64,000 bases of DNA from Paenibacillus polymyxa (GCF_018614975.1 NZ_JAGGNR010000012.1:124001-188000), one strand, 5' to 3'; positions 48,078 through 56,838 are shown, numbered from the stretch's first letter. Numbers and translations are program-made. Notes: generated by a model not told the origin, from the letters alone.

Positions 48078-49730
48078 TTATTGAATCAGATCAACGGCCG
48101 TCTGTGGTACAAATGCTTCTACACCGTTATAGACAATGACACCCTCCAAAGTTGTCTTTTTGCCGTTTACCAGTGCAATATTTTTGTAGATTTGCAGTTC
48201 CAGTTTGGTGTTACCTTTTGTTACGAGGATCTTCGGATTTTTGGCGTCCGTCAGGTCCAGTTTGTACGTCGCGCCTTTGGCTGTAAATGCCTGTTTGGCA
48301 GGTACAAACAATTGTTTGCTCACGCTGTCGAGATCGAGATCCAGTACCCGTGCCATATATTTGGCGACATCCGTGTTGTCAATCACACCGAATGGACGGT
48401 CATTGTTGGGAGCGTACGTGTACAGTACGACATCTCCACCTGTATGACCACCGGTTGTCCAACCGATTCCAGCACGCTTGCTGATCATTGGACCGATTGC
48501 ATAGTTAAGACTGCCCGGCTCGGCCGCTTTAATGGTCGCAATCTCTTCGGAAGTCAGATCGGTAATGCCATAGTACTGTTTCATCACTGCTTTGATGTTT
48601 GTGCGCTTGGCATTCAGCTTCGCTTCAACGCCCTCGCCTGTCAGCTTGGCCTTTTTCAAAGGTCCGATAAATGTAGACAACGGCTCTTTATCGTACGTGC
48701 CGCTAGTTGCGTTGTTACCAATGGTGAGTCCACCATTACCATGGTCCGTAACAGCCACAACGGCAGTTTCTCCATCGGCTTTGGCAAAATCCATCGCTAC
48801 TTTTACGGCATCATCAAATGCCAGCACATCACTGATAATACCAATCGGATCATTGGCATGAGCCGCCCAGTCCACTTTGCTGCCTTCGACCATCAGGAAG
48901 AAGCCGTCTTTGTCTTTGGACAGAACTTCGATAGCTTTGGATGTCATCTCGGCAAGGCTTGGCTGCTTTGCAGGGTCACGGTCCATATTGTAAGCCATGC
49001 TCGTGGGAGCGAATATGCCCCAGAGTTTATTTGAATCGGATGCTTTCATTGCAGCCGATGTAGTTACATAATCGTAACCCAGTGCCTTAATGGAGGGAAC
49101 CAGATTCTCGCCGTCTTTTCGCCCCGCTGGCTCAAGGTACTTGCTACCCCCACCCAATACAACATCCATGCCATTGTAGACTTGCTGTTTGCTGAGCGCA
49201 TCGTAATTTTTGCGATCCGGGTAGTGAGCAGAGAAGTCTGCTGGCGTAGCGTGCATAATCTCGGATGTGGCTACGATACCGGTTGCTTTACCAGCCAGTT
49301 TGGAAGCTTCCAGTACGGATGCGACCGGTTTTCTTGCGTCTTCAGGGGCAATCGCCTTTTGCCCGGGCATTGTAGCCTTGTCCGGCAGTACACCGACATA
49401 TCCGGTATGAGATTTATAACCTGTTGCAAAAGCGGTTCCTGCTGGAGCAGAGTCCGCAATCGGGGCATCGGCGGAATGTGTCCGAACCATGCCGCTTGCC
49501 ATGGAGTCCAGCGTCAGGGACGAGCCCTTATACCAACGAGCCAGAGCAGTGGCGTCGTTAGCCATACCGTCAGGAATGAGAATAATCACATTTTTAATCG
49601 GTGATGCAGATGTCGTTGAGGTGGTATCTTCCACAGCCCACGCTGCACTGCTTCCTCCGAGTGTAGCCGTAACAATCGTTGTCACCGCAAGCATCATTTT
49701 GGCTGCACGGACATTAAACCGGTTTAACAT
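48078..49730 (-). CDS. phoA: Secreted alkaline phosphatase with C-terminal wall-type domain
   Basis: Residues 1-~33 are a signal peptide ending AAWA. The phosphatase domain has VIILIPDGMAND (metal Asp), the Ser-nucleophile motif PIADSAPAGTAFATGYKS, FFLMVEGSKVDWAAHANDP (metal ligands), VAVTDHGNGG and GWTTGGHTGGDVVLYTY. From about residue 490 a small beta domain (DAKNPKILVTKGNTKLELQIYKN, EGVIVYNGVEAFVPQTAVDL) resembles the copper amine oxidase-like stalk domain of Paenibacillus surface proteins. Length 550. It releases phosphate from organic esters outside the cell. AGGAGG precedes the ATG, and a Pho-box-like repeat lies upstream. Confidence 0.93.
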   Translation of the reverse strand: MLNRFNVRAAKMMLAVTTIVTATLGGSSAAWAVEDTTSTTSASPIKNVIILIPDGMANDATALARWYKGSSLTLDSMASGMVRTHSADAPIADSAPAGTAFATGYKSHTGYVGVLPDKATMPGQKAIAPEDARKPVASVLEASKLAGKATGIVATSEIMHATPADFSAHYPDRKNYDALSKQQVYNGMDVVLGGGSKYLEPAGRKDGENLVPSIKALGYDYVTTSAAMKASDSNKLWGIFAPTSMAYNMDRDPAKQPSLAEMTSKAIEVLSKDKDGFFLMVEGSKVDWAAHANDPIGIISDVLAFDDAVKVAMDFAKADGETAVVAVTDHGNGGLTIGNNATSGTYDKEPLSTFIGPLKKAKLTGEGVEAKLNAKRTNIKAVMKQYYGITDLTSEEIATIKAAEPGSLNYAIGPMISKRAGIGWTTGGHTGGDVVLYTYAPNNDRPFGVIDNTDVAKYMARVLDLDLDSVSKQLFVPAKQAFTAKGATYKLDLTDAKNPKILVTKGNTKLELQIYKNIALVNGKKTTLEGVIVYNGVEAFVPQTAVDLIQ

Positions 49731-49800
49731 GAATGCATCCTCCTAGAATATATGTATAGTTTGGTATCCCAAACCAAGTGTATACAACAATTGCTAAACT

Positions 49801-49831
49801 AACGTATGAAATGGGTTAACTATATGTAAAA
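49801..49831 (-). promoter_or_regulatory. Pho-box-like repeats upstream of phoA
   Basis: On the minus strand three 6-base units, TTTACA, TTAACC and CATACG, are spaced by 5 bases each, resembling PhoP-binding TT(A/T/C)ACA direct repeats with 11-base periodicity. The third unit is poor. Phosphate-starvation control is expected for this enzyme class. Confidence 0.4.
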
Positions 49832-50007
49832 TTTACGATTAGTGAAGGGTGCTAGAATTCAGGTAAACTGGACAAAATGAGGAGTCGACGAATTAAGAGA
49901 CAGTATTTTAGAGCATCATGTTGTAAGTTGAGTTTAAATTCGCATGAGAATGCGGTTTTTTAATGTTACCCCTGTCAGAAATTATATAATGACGATAAAA
50001 AAGATGT

Positions 50008-50021
50008 TGCGAACGCTTTCA
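50008..50021 (+). promoter_or_regulatory. cre-like box 1 upstream of the carboxylesterase leader
   Basis: TGCGAACGCTTTCA agrees with TGWAARCGYTTWCW at 12 of 14 positions. Confidence 0.45.
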
Positions 50022-50117
50022 TTCTGTGCTAACATCACCATAACAACAGGATTGTAACCGTGTTTCAGGGCAATACCTGTGTCAGTTCATTCGTTGGTTC
50101 TTTGTTCATCAAACGAT

Positions 50118-50131
50118 TGATTGCGTTTACA
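50118..50131 (+). promoter_or_regulatory. cre-like box 2 upstream of the carboxylesterase leader
   Basis: TGATTGCGTTTACA matches the cre consensus at 12 of 14 positions and lies about 30 bases before RAT 5, so it may overlap the promoter (TTTACA could serve as -35). Confidence 0.5.
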
Positions 50132-50160
50132 TTTTCATATGGAATGAACCTCATTCCTCA

Positions 50161-50187
50161 GGGTTGTTACTGATTGCAGGCAAAACC
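50161..50187 (+). promoter_or_regulatory. RAT 5: LicT-type antiterminator site far from licT
   Basis: GGGTTGTTACTG begins and CAGGCAAAACC ends the site around a 4-base loop. Only the third base differs from consensus. It overlaps a terminator in the leader of a secreted carboxylesterase, 14 kb from licT. Confidence 0.85.
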
Positions 50188-50251
50188 TGAATTGAGGGCA
50201 GTAGACCACGCTAAAGCGATGTCTGTCTGCCTTCGGTTCAGGTTTTTTTAT
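50183..50251 (+). terminator. Attenuator terminator overlapping RAT 5
   Basis: AAACCTGAA pairs with TTCAGGTTT (50237-50245), with an inner GGCAG/CTGCC stem, followed by Ts. Confidence 0.82.
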
Positions 50252-50453
50252 ATAAAAAAATGCCTGATGGCATGACCGCAAGCGCCGTAGCAGATATTTC
50301 GAGCAGAAAGGAGCGCAGCAGATTTAATTTTCCTAAATAGAGATATAGACTCATCCAGACATTGGAATACTGATTCTTAGATACGCATCTCAAATGGATA
50401 TTCCAATGAACTTATCCCATCACACACTATTTGACAGCGAGGAGATTTATGAC

Positions 50454-52697
50454 ATGAAAACCATTAAACGTTCGATTGCTGTAGCAACACTTCTGGGGTT
50501 ATGTGTATCCGCTCTACCAGCTTATGCAGCAGGCAATACAGCATCTTCTTCTTCAGCAGCGATGGACAAGTTGATCCAATCGGAGCTTATTCGCGGCAGC
50601 GGTCAAGGTGTTAATGCGGCGTATCTGAACAAAAAGGCTACACGCATTCAGGCCGCGGTACTTTACTTGCGTCTGTCCGGATTGGAGAAAGAAGCACTCG
50701 CCTATCAGGGATCGGAAACGTATGAAGATGCGGCTCAGGCAGGCAAAGTATTACAACCGGTCGTTGGTTACTTGAAGCAGCATCCGTATGTGGCTGAGAT
50801 TGTAACAGGAACGGAGAAGTTTGAACCTAATGCACCACTTACAGCGGAAGGATATGCCGCAATGCTGCTGAAGGTGCTTGGATATGAAGCGGGCACGGAT
50901 TATGAGCAGGGAGCAGCTTCTGCCTATGCGGCTGGTAAAGGAATCAAGGCGCTTCAAGGGAAGGGAACGAGTCAACTTACCAATCGCCTGATGGCCGAGG
51001 CAACCGCACAGGCTTTGCAGATACAGCTCAAGAATGGCAGTGGAACCTTGGAACAGAGCTGGTTGAAACATAAAGAAGCTGGGGCGTTCCAACCTCAAAC
51101 GGTGCAACAGACCAAGTATGGCGCGATTGATGGCAAAAACTATGAGCAATATGGCACGCTCGGCTGGCTCGGTGTTCCTTACGCGGCACCTCCGGTAGGT
51201 GAACTGCGCTGGAAAGCTCCGCAAGAACCGGAAGCATGGACAGGAACGAGATCGGCTAAGGAATTTGCAGCGAACAGCTTGCAGATCTCCGGCAAGACTA
51301 CAGCGGGAAGCGAGGATTCATTGTATCTCAATATCTGGCGTCCCGACACAACGAGTTCAAAGCTTCCGGTTATGGTGTTCCTGCACGGCGGCGGGAATAT
51401 GACCGGATCGGGTAAAGATTTTCAAGGTGAACAGCTTGCACGGAGCACCAACAGCATTATCATTTCAGTGAATTACCGTTTGGGAGCCCTTGGATTCTTC
51501 GAAAACGCTGCGCTGAAAACAGGCAATGCCCTGGATGACTCAGGTAACTACGGTCTGCTTGACGCATTCCGTGCACTAGAGTGGGTACAGGATAATATCG
51601 AAGGTTTTGGCGGAGATACAGGCAATGTTACATTAGCCGGACAATCTGCGGGTGCACGTGATGTGCTGGCAACCCTGATCTCTCCACTTGGCAAAGGACT
51701 GTATCAAAAAGCAGTTGCTTTCAGCGGAGGATTAACGACAGCATCACCGGAAGAAGGCGAGCAAAAATCCGAGGATGTACTTGTGAAGTTACTCGTGCAA
51801 GAGGGGAAAGCGGCTACCGCAGAAGAAGCAAAAGCATGGATTGGCAAGCAATCTCAGGCACAGCTGGAGAGCTACCTGCGTGCACTGCCTGCCGACAAGC
51901 TGGTCACAGCGTTTGGTGCAACCGCAATCCGTATGGAACCATTCCCGCATCTGTTCCGTGATGGCACTGTGATTCCAAAAGAAGGCTTTGACGCCATCAA
52001 TAACGGCAATTATAAAAAAGTACCTGTATTGCTGGGCAGCCTGGAAACGGAGTTCTCTGGCTTTGCCTTCGGTGATCCAAACTTCTCTCCATCCATCACG
52101 GATGAAACCCTGTTTACCGATAAAACCAAGGCGGAGCAATATGCTGCTGCGTTGAAATACGGTAGCGAAGCTTATGCAGGCTTTAATGCAGAGCGTGTAG
52201 CGGAACAGTTGACAAGTGAAGCAGGTCAGCCGCCGGTATATGCTTATCGTTTTGCATGGGGCACACAACCTGGGGTCATCTCTGAGCGTTTGCTCACGTT
52301 ACTGGGCGCACCACATGGTGCGGATATGGACTTCTATACAGGACACGCAGACGGAATTGCTGCTTACTTCCCTGAAGGGTACTTTAGCGATACAAACAAA
52401 CCAGGACGTGATCAGTTGTCCACCGCGATGGCAGCATATCTGAAGCAGTTCTTGTACACAGGCAATCCAGGTACGGGTGGGTCCCCTGATCTGGCGGCAT
52501 GGACACCTTGGACGAAAGATGCTCAAGCCCCAATCATGCGTCTGGATGCAAGCAACACAACGGCAGAGATTGGCATGTCTACACAATATAATCAAGGCAA
52601 AGAAGCCGTTATGGCAAAGATGAAAAAAGAATTGCCTGAAGAAACATATAAACTGTTGACGGAAAAAGTGTTCGCAGGTCGTTTCTTCTGGGAATAA
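50454..52697 (+). CDS. Secreted type-B carboxylesterase with N-terminal SLH-like region
   Basis: Residues 1-~26 are a signal peptide (MKTIKRSIAVATLLGLCVSA then YAAG). Residues ~35-215 look like degenerate S-layer-homology repeats (DKLIQSELIRGSGQG, PLTAEGYAAMLLKVLGYEAG, RLMAEATAQALQI). The esterase domain starts near QTKYGAIDGKNYEQYGTLGWLGVPYAAPPVGELRWKAP and has the oxyanion hole VMVFLHGGGNMTGSG, nucleophile elbow LAGQSAGARDV (Ser), an acid Glu near LGSLETEFSGF and His in GAPHGADMDF. It hydrolyses carboxylic esters outside the cell. 747 residues; GCGAGGAG upstream. RAT 5 gates its transcription. Confidence 0.9.
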   Translation: MKTIKRSIAVATLLGLCVSALPAYAAGNTASSSSAAMDKLIQSELIRGSGQGVNAAYLNKKATRIQAAVLYLRLSGLEKEALAYQGSETYEDAAQAGKVLQPVVGYLKQHPYVAEIVTGTEKFEPNAPLTAEGYAAMLLKVLGYEAGTDYEQGAASAYAAGKGIKALQGKGTSQLTNRLMAEATAQALQIQLKNGSGTLEQSWLKHKEAGAFQPQTVQQTKYGAIDGKNYEQYGTLGWLGVPYAAPPVGELRWKAPQEPEAWTGTRSAKEFAANSLQISGKTTAGSEDSLYLNIWRPDTTSSKLPVMVFLHGGGNMTGSGKDFQGEQLARSTNSIIISVNYRLGALGFFENAALKTGNALDDSGNYGLLDAFRALEWVQDNIEGFGGDTGNVTLAGQSAGARDVLATLISPLGKGLYQKAVAFSGGLTTASPEEGEQKSEDVLVKLLVQEGKAATAEEAKAWIGKQSQAQLESYLRALPADKLVTAFGATAIRMEPFPHLFRDGTVIPKEGFDAINNGNYKKVPVLLGSLETEFSGFAFGDPNFSPSITDETLFTDKTKAEQYAAALKYGSEAYAGFNAERVAEQLTSEAGQPPVYAYRFAWGTQPGVISERLLTLLGAPHGADMDFYTGHADGIAAYFPEGYFSDTNKPGRDQLSTAMAAYLKQFLYTGNPGTGGSPDLAAWTPWTKDAQAPIMRLDASNTTAEIGMSTQYNQGKEAVMAKMKKELPEETYKLLTEKVFAGRFFWE

Positions 52698-52734
52698 GGA
52701 TCACCGGATAGGAAGGTATATATAGATAAATTGA

Positions 52735-52767
52735 AAGCCAAGGGAGCATGCTCTCTTGGCTTTTTGT
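52735..52767 (+). terminator. Intrinsic terminator after the carboxylesterase gene
   Basis: AAGCCAAG and inner bases pair with CTTGGCTT in a near-perfect hairpin (52735-52762), then TTTT. Confidence 0.85.
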
Positions 52768-52843
52768 ACTGTTCGTTATACTTAAATATGGTATTGTTGT
52801 AAATATAAATTAATAAGATATGGGAAAGGGGAAAACGTATATC

Positions 52844-53056
52844 ATGGATGGAGTTAGTAATTTTGGTATTGCTGGGATTATAACGCTATTGATTTTCTTT
52901 ATTATGATGGGCCTCGTATTATATCTGGTTTTCTATCTTGTGATGAAGAGGTCTGGCGTCAAAGAGGAAGTATCCGCATTAAGGATGGAAGTACGAGTGT
53001 TACAAGAGGAAGTAGAGCGGAACAGGCGGGAATTGGAAAATATGAAGTCTCGTTAA
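52844..53056 (+). CDS. Small membrane/coiled-coil protein, 70 residues
   Basis: One strong transmembrane helix (FGIAGIITLLIFFIMMGLVLYLVFYLVM) is followed by a charged heptad-like helix (KEEVSALRMEVRVLQEEVERNRRELENM). This is the layout of small membrane-anchored coiled-coil proteins. ATG 52844 has AAAGGGGA 11 bases upstream; an ATG at 52820 has none. Function unknown. Confidence 0.7.
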   Translation: MDGVSNFGIAGIITLLIFFIMMGLVLYLVFYLVMKRSGVKEEVSALRMEVRVLQEEVERNRRELENMKSR

Positions 53057-53193
53057 CTTTTGGAACCACTAGTTGTGGATACGCGGAATGGTGTGGATAC
53101 AACAGTATGGGAGGATAGGGGCTCTTCGCCCCTTCCTACTCAATACAGTATGAAACCGCTCATTTCAGTTTTTGAATACCGAGGGTGCTCGAA

Positions 53194-54780
53194 CTATTTC
53201 TTGGCAAAAAAACTAAGCGTTCCGGTGCTTTCATCTGCACTCACAAACAGGCTGCGTCCGTTAACACGATGAATTCCCTCCGGCGACTCTCCGGCTGTAG
53301 GGATCAGACCCAGATAGTCTGGATTGACCGGATCAGCAAGATCAAAGAACAAAATGGCATCTGCCCGTTCGGAAGCTACAGCAGCATACGTTGTGCCGTC
53401 TACAGTAGCAACGGTCAAATTCTCCACTTCACTTCCCTTGTTGGGACTACGATCATCGGGATACAAGCCAATCATGGCCGTTGCCTCGTCAATGAGGTTC
53501 TGGCTATCGTACATCCGCTGGCCTTGCAGATCCCAGACAGCAATATTACGTCCGCCTGCTTTTACACCATCCTCAAATTCATTCTTGCCCAAGTCCCCTT
53601 CATTAGCTGTCAGCAGGTATTTACCATCTGCCGAGAAAGCAATCCCATCCGGTTCATAACGAGCCGTCAACGTCTCTGTAAACTGAACGATACCGTCATC
53701 TTTCAGATCCGCTTGATGTGAAGTAGTACCCAAAGCGAAGATTGAGCTGATCTTTTTTGTCTCCAAATCTACGATAGCAACGACATTGTTTTCCTGTAAT
53801 GTAATGGCTGCTGTTTTGTTATCTGAACTAATGGCAACATACTCCGGTTGTGGATCATGCGGATAGATGGCGCCTTCTACATTGTCCAGAGATACCGGCA
53901 AGTTGGTGATTTCACCTTCCAATACATTCCCTTCAGCAAAAGATACGACCATAATACTACCCGGACGTTTGGTGTTGGCGTAGTCAATTTCATCGGCAGT
54001 TTTATTCAGCTCTTCGTCCTCTATGGCGATCACTGCATGCAGACCGTCAGGTGACAGTGCAATCGAGTCAGGACCAATACCGAGTTCATACGTTTTGACG
54101 GTTTTGTAGGTTGTCAGATCCACAATGGCAAGCAATCCTTTGTTTGCTTCACTGTCCGTATCCCCTGTACGAATAACAGCAAGACCGTATTTGCCATCTT
54201 TGGATACCGTTACACTGGTGACTTCAGCTTGAGCAGAGAGGTCATGGAAGCTGACTGTCTTCAATACGTTGATGTTTTTCAGGTCAGCAATATCCAGTAT
54301 GGCAATGCTACCATTGTCTGCCTCGGTTACAAGCAGGCGTTGACCATCCGGCGTGGAGGCTGATATTTCTGCTTTGCCACCAGGCATCTGAAAGGATGCG
54401 GTCTGTTCAAAACCGGTTTTATTTTGTTTAAGGATCAATTGATCCGTAATTAATTTTAGCGTTTGGGAAGATACATACGTTGTACCTTTAGTGATGTAGC
54501 TTTTACTGTCCAAAGGAGTTTTCACACCGTTGATGGTTGCTGAGGACGTCCCTACAGGAAGTTGTACTTTAGTATCTGCGATCTGGATATCAACACTGCG
54601 ACTGCTTCCGTTCCATGTGACCGTACCTTGCATATTTTGGATGGCTGTACGCAGTAAGACATGATCGTTGGCAGGTTTAGTTGCGTCAGTGGCATGGACC
54701 ATTGATGTGTAGCTGGTGGCTCCTGCGCTAAAAATGGCGGTCATCGACAGAATGGCAAGCCATTGATTTCTCTTTTTCAA
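53194..54780 (-). CDS. Secreted beta-propeller protein (choice-of-anchor I type) with stalk domain
   Basis: TTG 54780 follows AAAGGGGAT and begins a signal peptide (MKKRNQWLAILSMTAIFSAG). Residues ~40-115 form a copper amine oxidase-like stalk domain (VLLRTAIQNMQGTVTWNGSSRSVDIQ, GVKTPLDSKSYITKGTTYVSSQTLK). The rest is a lactonase/YVTN-like propeller with repeating blades (LLVTEADNGSIAILDIADLKN, GLAVIRTGDTDS, PDSIALSPDGLHAVIAIEDEE, EPDGIAFSADGKYLLTANEGDLG, GRSLFVSADESTGTLSFF). The LTANEGD motif is typical of choice-of-anchor I proteins, some of which are phosphatases or alkaline phosphatase-associated. Length 528. Role unknown. Confidence 0.8.
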   Translation of the reverse strand: MKKRNQWLAILSMTAIFSAGATSYTSMVHATDATKPANDHVLLRTAIQNMQGTVTWNGSSRSVDIQIADTKVQLPVGTSSATINGVKTPLDSKSYITKGTTYVSSQTLKLITDQLILKQNKTGFEQTASFQMPGGKAEISASTPDGQRLLVTEADNGSIAILDIADLKNINVLKTVSFHDLSAQAEVTSVTVSKDGKYGLAVIRTGDTDSEANKGLLAIVDLTTYKTVKTYELGIGPDSIALSPDGLHAVIAIEDEELNKTADEIDYANTKRPGSIMVVSFAEGNVLEGEITNLPVSLDNVEGAIYPHDPQPEYVAISSDNKTAAITLQENNVVAIVDLETKKISSIFALGTTSHQADLKDDGIVQFTETLTARYEPDGIAFSADGKYLLTANEGDLGKNEFEDGVKAGGRNIAVWDLQGQRMYDSQNLIDEATAMIGLYPDDRSPNKGSEVENLTVATVDGTTYAAVASERADAILFFDLADPVNPDYLGLIPTAGESPEGIHRVNGRSLFVSADESTGTLSFFAKK

Positions 54781-54949
54781 TGTTCCAGATCCCCTTTATC
54801 GTTTCGTGTGTAATGAGTTGTACAACTGCTTCAGTATAAGAAAGAAACGTTAAGCAATGGTAAAAAGCAAGACGAGTTATGTAAAAGTGCAGTGCTTTTA
54901 TCCCTTGTGTGAATAACAGTTTTCGTTGATGGGTTTAATTTTGTATAGA

Positions 54950-55012
54950 ATGGAAAGTTAGCTTGACATGTAAGGGGCATCTTGATATATTTATGGAAAG
55001 TTAACTTTCCAT
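54950..55012 (+). promoter_or_regulatory. Promoter and palindromic operator of the XRE/membrane pair
   Basis: TTGACA (54963-54968) and TATATT (54986-54991) are spaced 17 bases, a strong sigma-A promoter. Directly behind the -10 lies the perfect 20-base palindrome ATGGAAAGTTAACTTTCCAT (54993-55012), and a half copy ATGGAAAGTTA (54950-54960) lies just upstream of the -35. This is the classic geometry for autorepression by the small HTH protein encoded next. Confidence 0.75.
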
Positions 55013-55029
55013 CATGGAGGAAACCGCTA

Positions 55030-55227
55030 TTGAAAAACAGACTGGAAGAATTACGGAAGAAAAAAGGGATCAGGCAGGAAGAACTTGCGGATATTTTAGA
55101 GGTGTCCAGACAGACCGTTGGATCATTGGAAAATGGCCGTTACAATCCCTCTATTATTCTTGCTTTCAAAATTGCTCGTTATTTTGGAATGAGTATCGAA
55201 GAAATCTTCATTTACGAGGAGGAGTAA
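55030..55227 (+). CDS. XRE-family HTH regulator (YozG-like), 65 residues
   Basis: The protein is one helix-turn-helix: LKNRLEELRKKKGIRQEELADILEVSRQTVGSLENGRYNPSIILAFKIARYFG, then SIEEIFIYEEE. The recognition helix is SRQTVGSLENG. Start TTG 55030 has GGAGG 9 bases upstream. It precedes the membrane gene by 4 bases and lies behind a palindrome that it probably binds. Such pairs are common in Firmicutes and often regulate the linked membrane protein. Confidence 0.9.
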   Translation: MKNRLEELRKKKGIRQEELADILEVSRQTVGSLENGRYNPSIILAFKIARYFGMSIEEIFIYEEE

Positions 55228-55231
55228 GACG

Positions 55232-55672
55232 ATGAGATCGAGCAGCAAGTGGGTATATTTTCTACTGGCATTGACAGGTCTGGTAACGATATGTATTGGT
55301 GGATTTGTTCTGAAAGGTGAAGCCTTCAACGGAGTCTCGGGTTTGTTGATTGGCGCAGGTTCAGTTCTTCTGGTTCTAGGACTGGGATATACGTTGCAGG
55401 CGCTCTGGTTGAACAAGTCTTCCCATCAGGAAATGTATGCGGAGCGGCTGAGACAGAAGAAGATTGATGTTCATGATGAACGCAGCATACGATTAAAGGA
55501 AAAAGCAGGTTGGAAAACAAACATAATTATTTTTTATATTCTGATGGCTGTGACAGTTGTATTTAGTCTGATCGGTGTAGAACCGATTGTTGTGACTGTA
55601 CTGGCAAGTGTGTTCATTTTGCAAATTGGACTGGGCATCTTTTTGGTGAAATACTACGCGAAAAGTATGTAA
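55232..55672 (+). CDS. Membrane protein paired with the XRE regulator (DUF2178-like)
   Basis: The 146-residue protein has four hydrophobic segments in two pairs (WVYFLLALTGLVTICIGGFVL; VSGLLIGAGSVLLVLGLGYTL; IIIFYILMAVTVVFSLIG; VVTVLASVFILQIGLGIFLV) around a charged cytoplasmic loop with KKIDVHDERSIRLKEKAGWK. The DERSxxxKEKAG loop is the hallmark of DUF2178/DUF3796-type membrane proteins that travel with small HTH regulators. The upstream regulator and this gene form one operon. Role unknown. Confidence 0.8.
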   Translation: MRSSSKWVYFLLALTGLVTICIGGFVLKGEAFNGVSGLLIGAGSVLLVLGLGYTLQALWLNKSSHQEMYAERLRQKKIDVHDERSIRLKEKAGWKTNIIIFYILMAVTVVFSLIGVEPIVVTVLASVFILQIGLGIFLVKYYAKSM

Positions 55673-55776
55673 AGTTACCCCCCCTGGGACGACCACACTA
55701 ACCTGGGGTTAGGCGTGGACATTCCTAGAGGATCAATGAATAAAGGGTAACAATTCTGTCACGGTACTAGCCGAAA

Positions 55777-55839
55777 AAAAGAAATTGCGGTAGAATTAAT
55801 TGAGAATCATTATCAATTAATTCTACCGCAATTTCTTTT
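55777..55839. promoter_or_regulatory. 27-bp perfect inverted repeat with a Fur-box-like centre
   Basis: Left arm 55777-55803 and right arm 55813-55839 are exact reverse complements with a 9-base loop. The centre reads TGAGAATCATTATCA (55801-55815), one base from the Fur 7-1-7 core TGATAATnATTATCA. It lies 40 bases upstream of an AraC-family gene and behind the preceding operon, so it could be both a terminator hairpin and an iron-responsive operator. Confidence 0.75.
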
Positions 55840-55878
55840 ACTGACAAGTCTGATCAAGTTATAGGCGAGGTGACTACC

Positions 55879-56838
55879 ATGCGTACGGATGATGCATTAG
55901 GCGTCATGTATCAGTATTATTTAACCCGGGACCCCTACAGTCAGCAAGATGAACATACATACTTGCTCTCCGCCAAGGCGGGCAGTGGAAGTATAAAGAG
56001 AGTGACCACATACAGTGGTATCGAGATTCTATGTTCTCATGTAGAATACCATCAGCCTTATCCTACGTATTTTGCATCAAAGACGCCCATCGTGGAGTTG
56101 CAATTTGCCTTGTCAGGAGAGCGACATGTCGATATATCCGGTCAGGATTATTCATTATCAATAGGGCAAGGGGCCCTTATTTTTATGCATGATTTCGAAG
56201 CGTGGTTTCATCCTCCGGCAAGGGAGCTGTATACTTCTTTTTCGTTGGGGATTCCGGTTTCTCTGTTCAATTTTGCTGCGGCACAACTGGGAAGTTTCAA
56301 GTCCATTGGTTTTAAACAGGTATTAGGACGAAAGATGTTCAAGCCGATTATATTTCAACTGGATAACCGGATACGAACGATGATTGATAGTCTGATTGTA
56401 GAATTAAACAACAGTTATCGATCATCCTTAATCATGGAAGCGACAGCCTTGGAGATCTTGAATCGATTTATGATCCAACTGTTTGATCTGGCGCCAATCC
56501 CCGCGGGATTCTCCAGAGAGGATATCCGGAAGTTACATACGGCACGGGAGATTATGGAGGCTTGCATGGTAGATCCTCCGTCCTTGCTAGCATTGTCCAG
56601 ACAAGTGGGGCTTAACGATTTTAAATTAAAAAAAGGATTCAAGGCACTTTTCGGAAGCACGGTCTTCGAATATTTGCGTCAGGTTCGTCTCGACAACGCC
56701 ATGAAGCTGCTGCGCAATCAGAATAACAACGTTACCGAGGCCGCAATTGCGGTCGGTTACAGCAATGTCAGTGCTTTTTCGCAACAGTTTTATCGCAAAT
56801 TCGGCGTGAAGCCTTCTGAGATGAAAAAGATGTATTAA
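55879..56838 (+). CDS. AraC-family regulator, siderophore-regulator type
   Basis: The 319-residue protein has an N-terminal sensing domain (VEYHQPYPTYFASKTPIVELQFALSGERHVDISGQ) that resembles PchR/YbtA-type siderophore regulators. A C-terminal double HTH follows: EIMEACMVDPPSLLALSRQVGLNDFKLKKGFKALFGSTVFEYLRQVRLDNAMKLL and VTEAAIAVGYSNVSAFSQQFYRKFGVKPSE. Such proteins bind ferric-siderophore and activate transport genes. The ATG at 55879 follows GCGAGGTGA. The Fur-box-like repeat upstream and the MFS gene downstream support an iron-related role. Confidence 0.82.
   Translation: MRTDDALGVMYQYYLTRDPYSQQDEHTYLLSAKAGSGSIKRVTTYSGIEILCSHVEYHQPYPTYFASKTPIVELQFALSGERHVDISGQDYSLSIGQGALIFMHDFEAWFHPPARELYTSFSLGIPVSLFNFAAAQLGSFKSIGFKQVLGRKMFKPIIFQLDNRIRTMIDSLIVELNNSYRSSLIMEATALEILNRFMIQLFDLAPIPAGFSREDIRKLHTAREIMEACMVDPPSLLALSRQVGLNDFKLKKGFKALFGSTVFEYLRQVRLDNAMKLLRNQNNNVTEAAIAVGYSNVSAFSQQFYRKFGVKPSEMKKMY

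Larger units (their letters stand above)
49731..50453. other. 723-base divergent regulatory region
   Basis: No gene is visible. From left to right it holds the phosphatase promoter with a Pho-box-like repeat (49801-49831), two cre-like boxes (50008-50021 and 50118-50131), RAT 5 and its terminator (50161-50251), and about 180 bases of leader before the carboxylesterase start. Confidence 0.6.

Noticed and set aside
48054..49034. Long plus-strand frame of 326 codons opposite the alkaline phosphatase gene
   Set aside because: It is a shadow of the phosphatase gene, rich in Cys, Phe and His in no domain-like pattern, with no ribosome site.
52820..53056. Upstream ATG (52820) as start of the small coiled-coil membrane protein
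   Set aside because: It has no ribosome site and would add a charged N-terminal extension containing the real ribosome site of ATG 52844.
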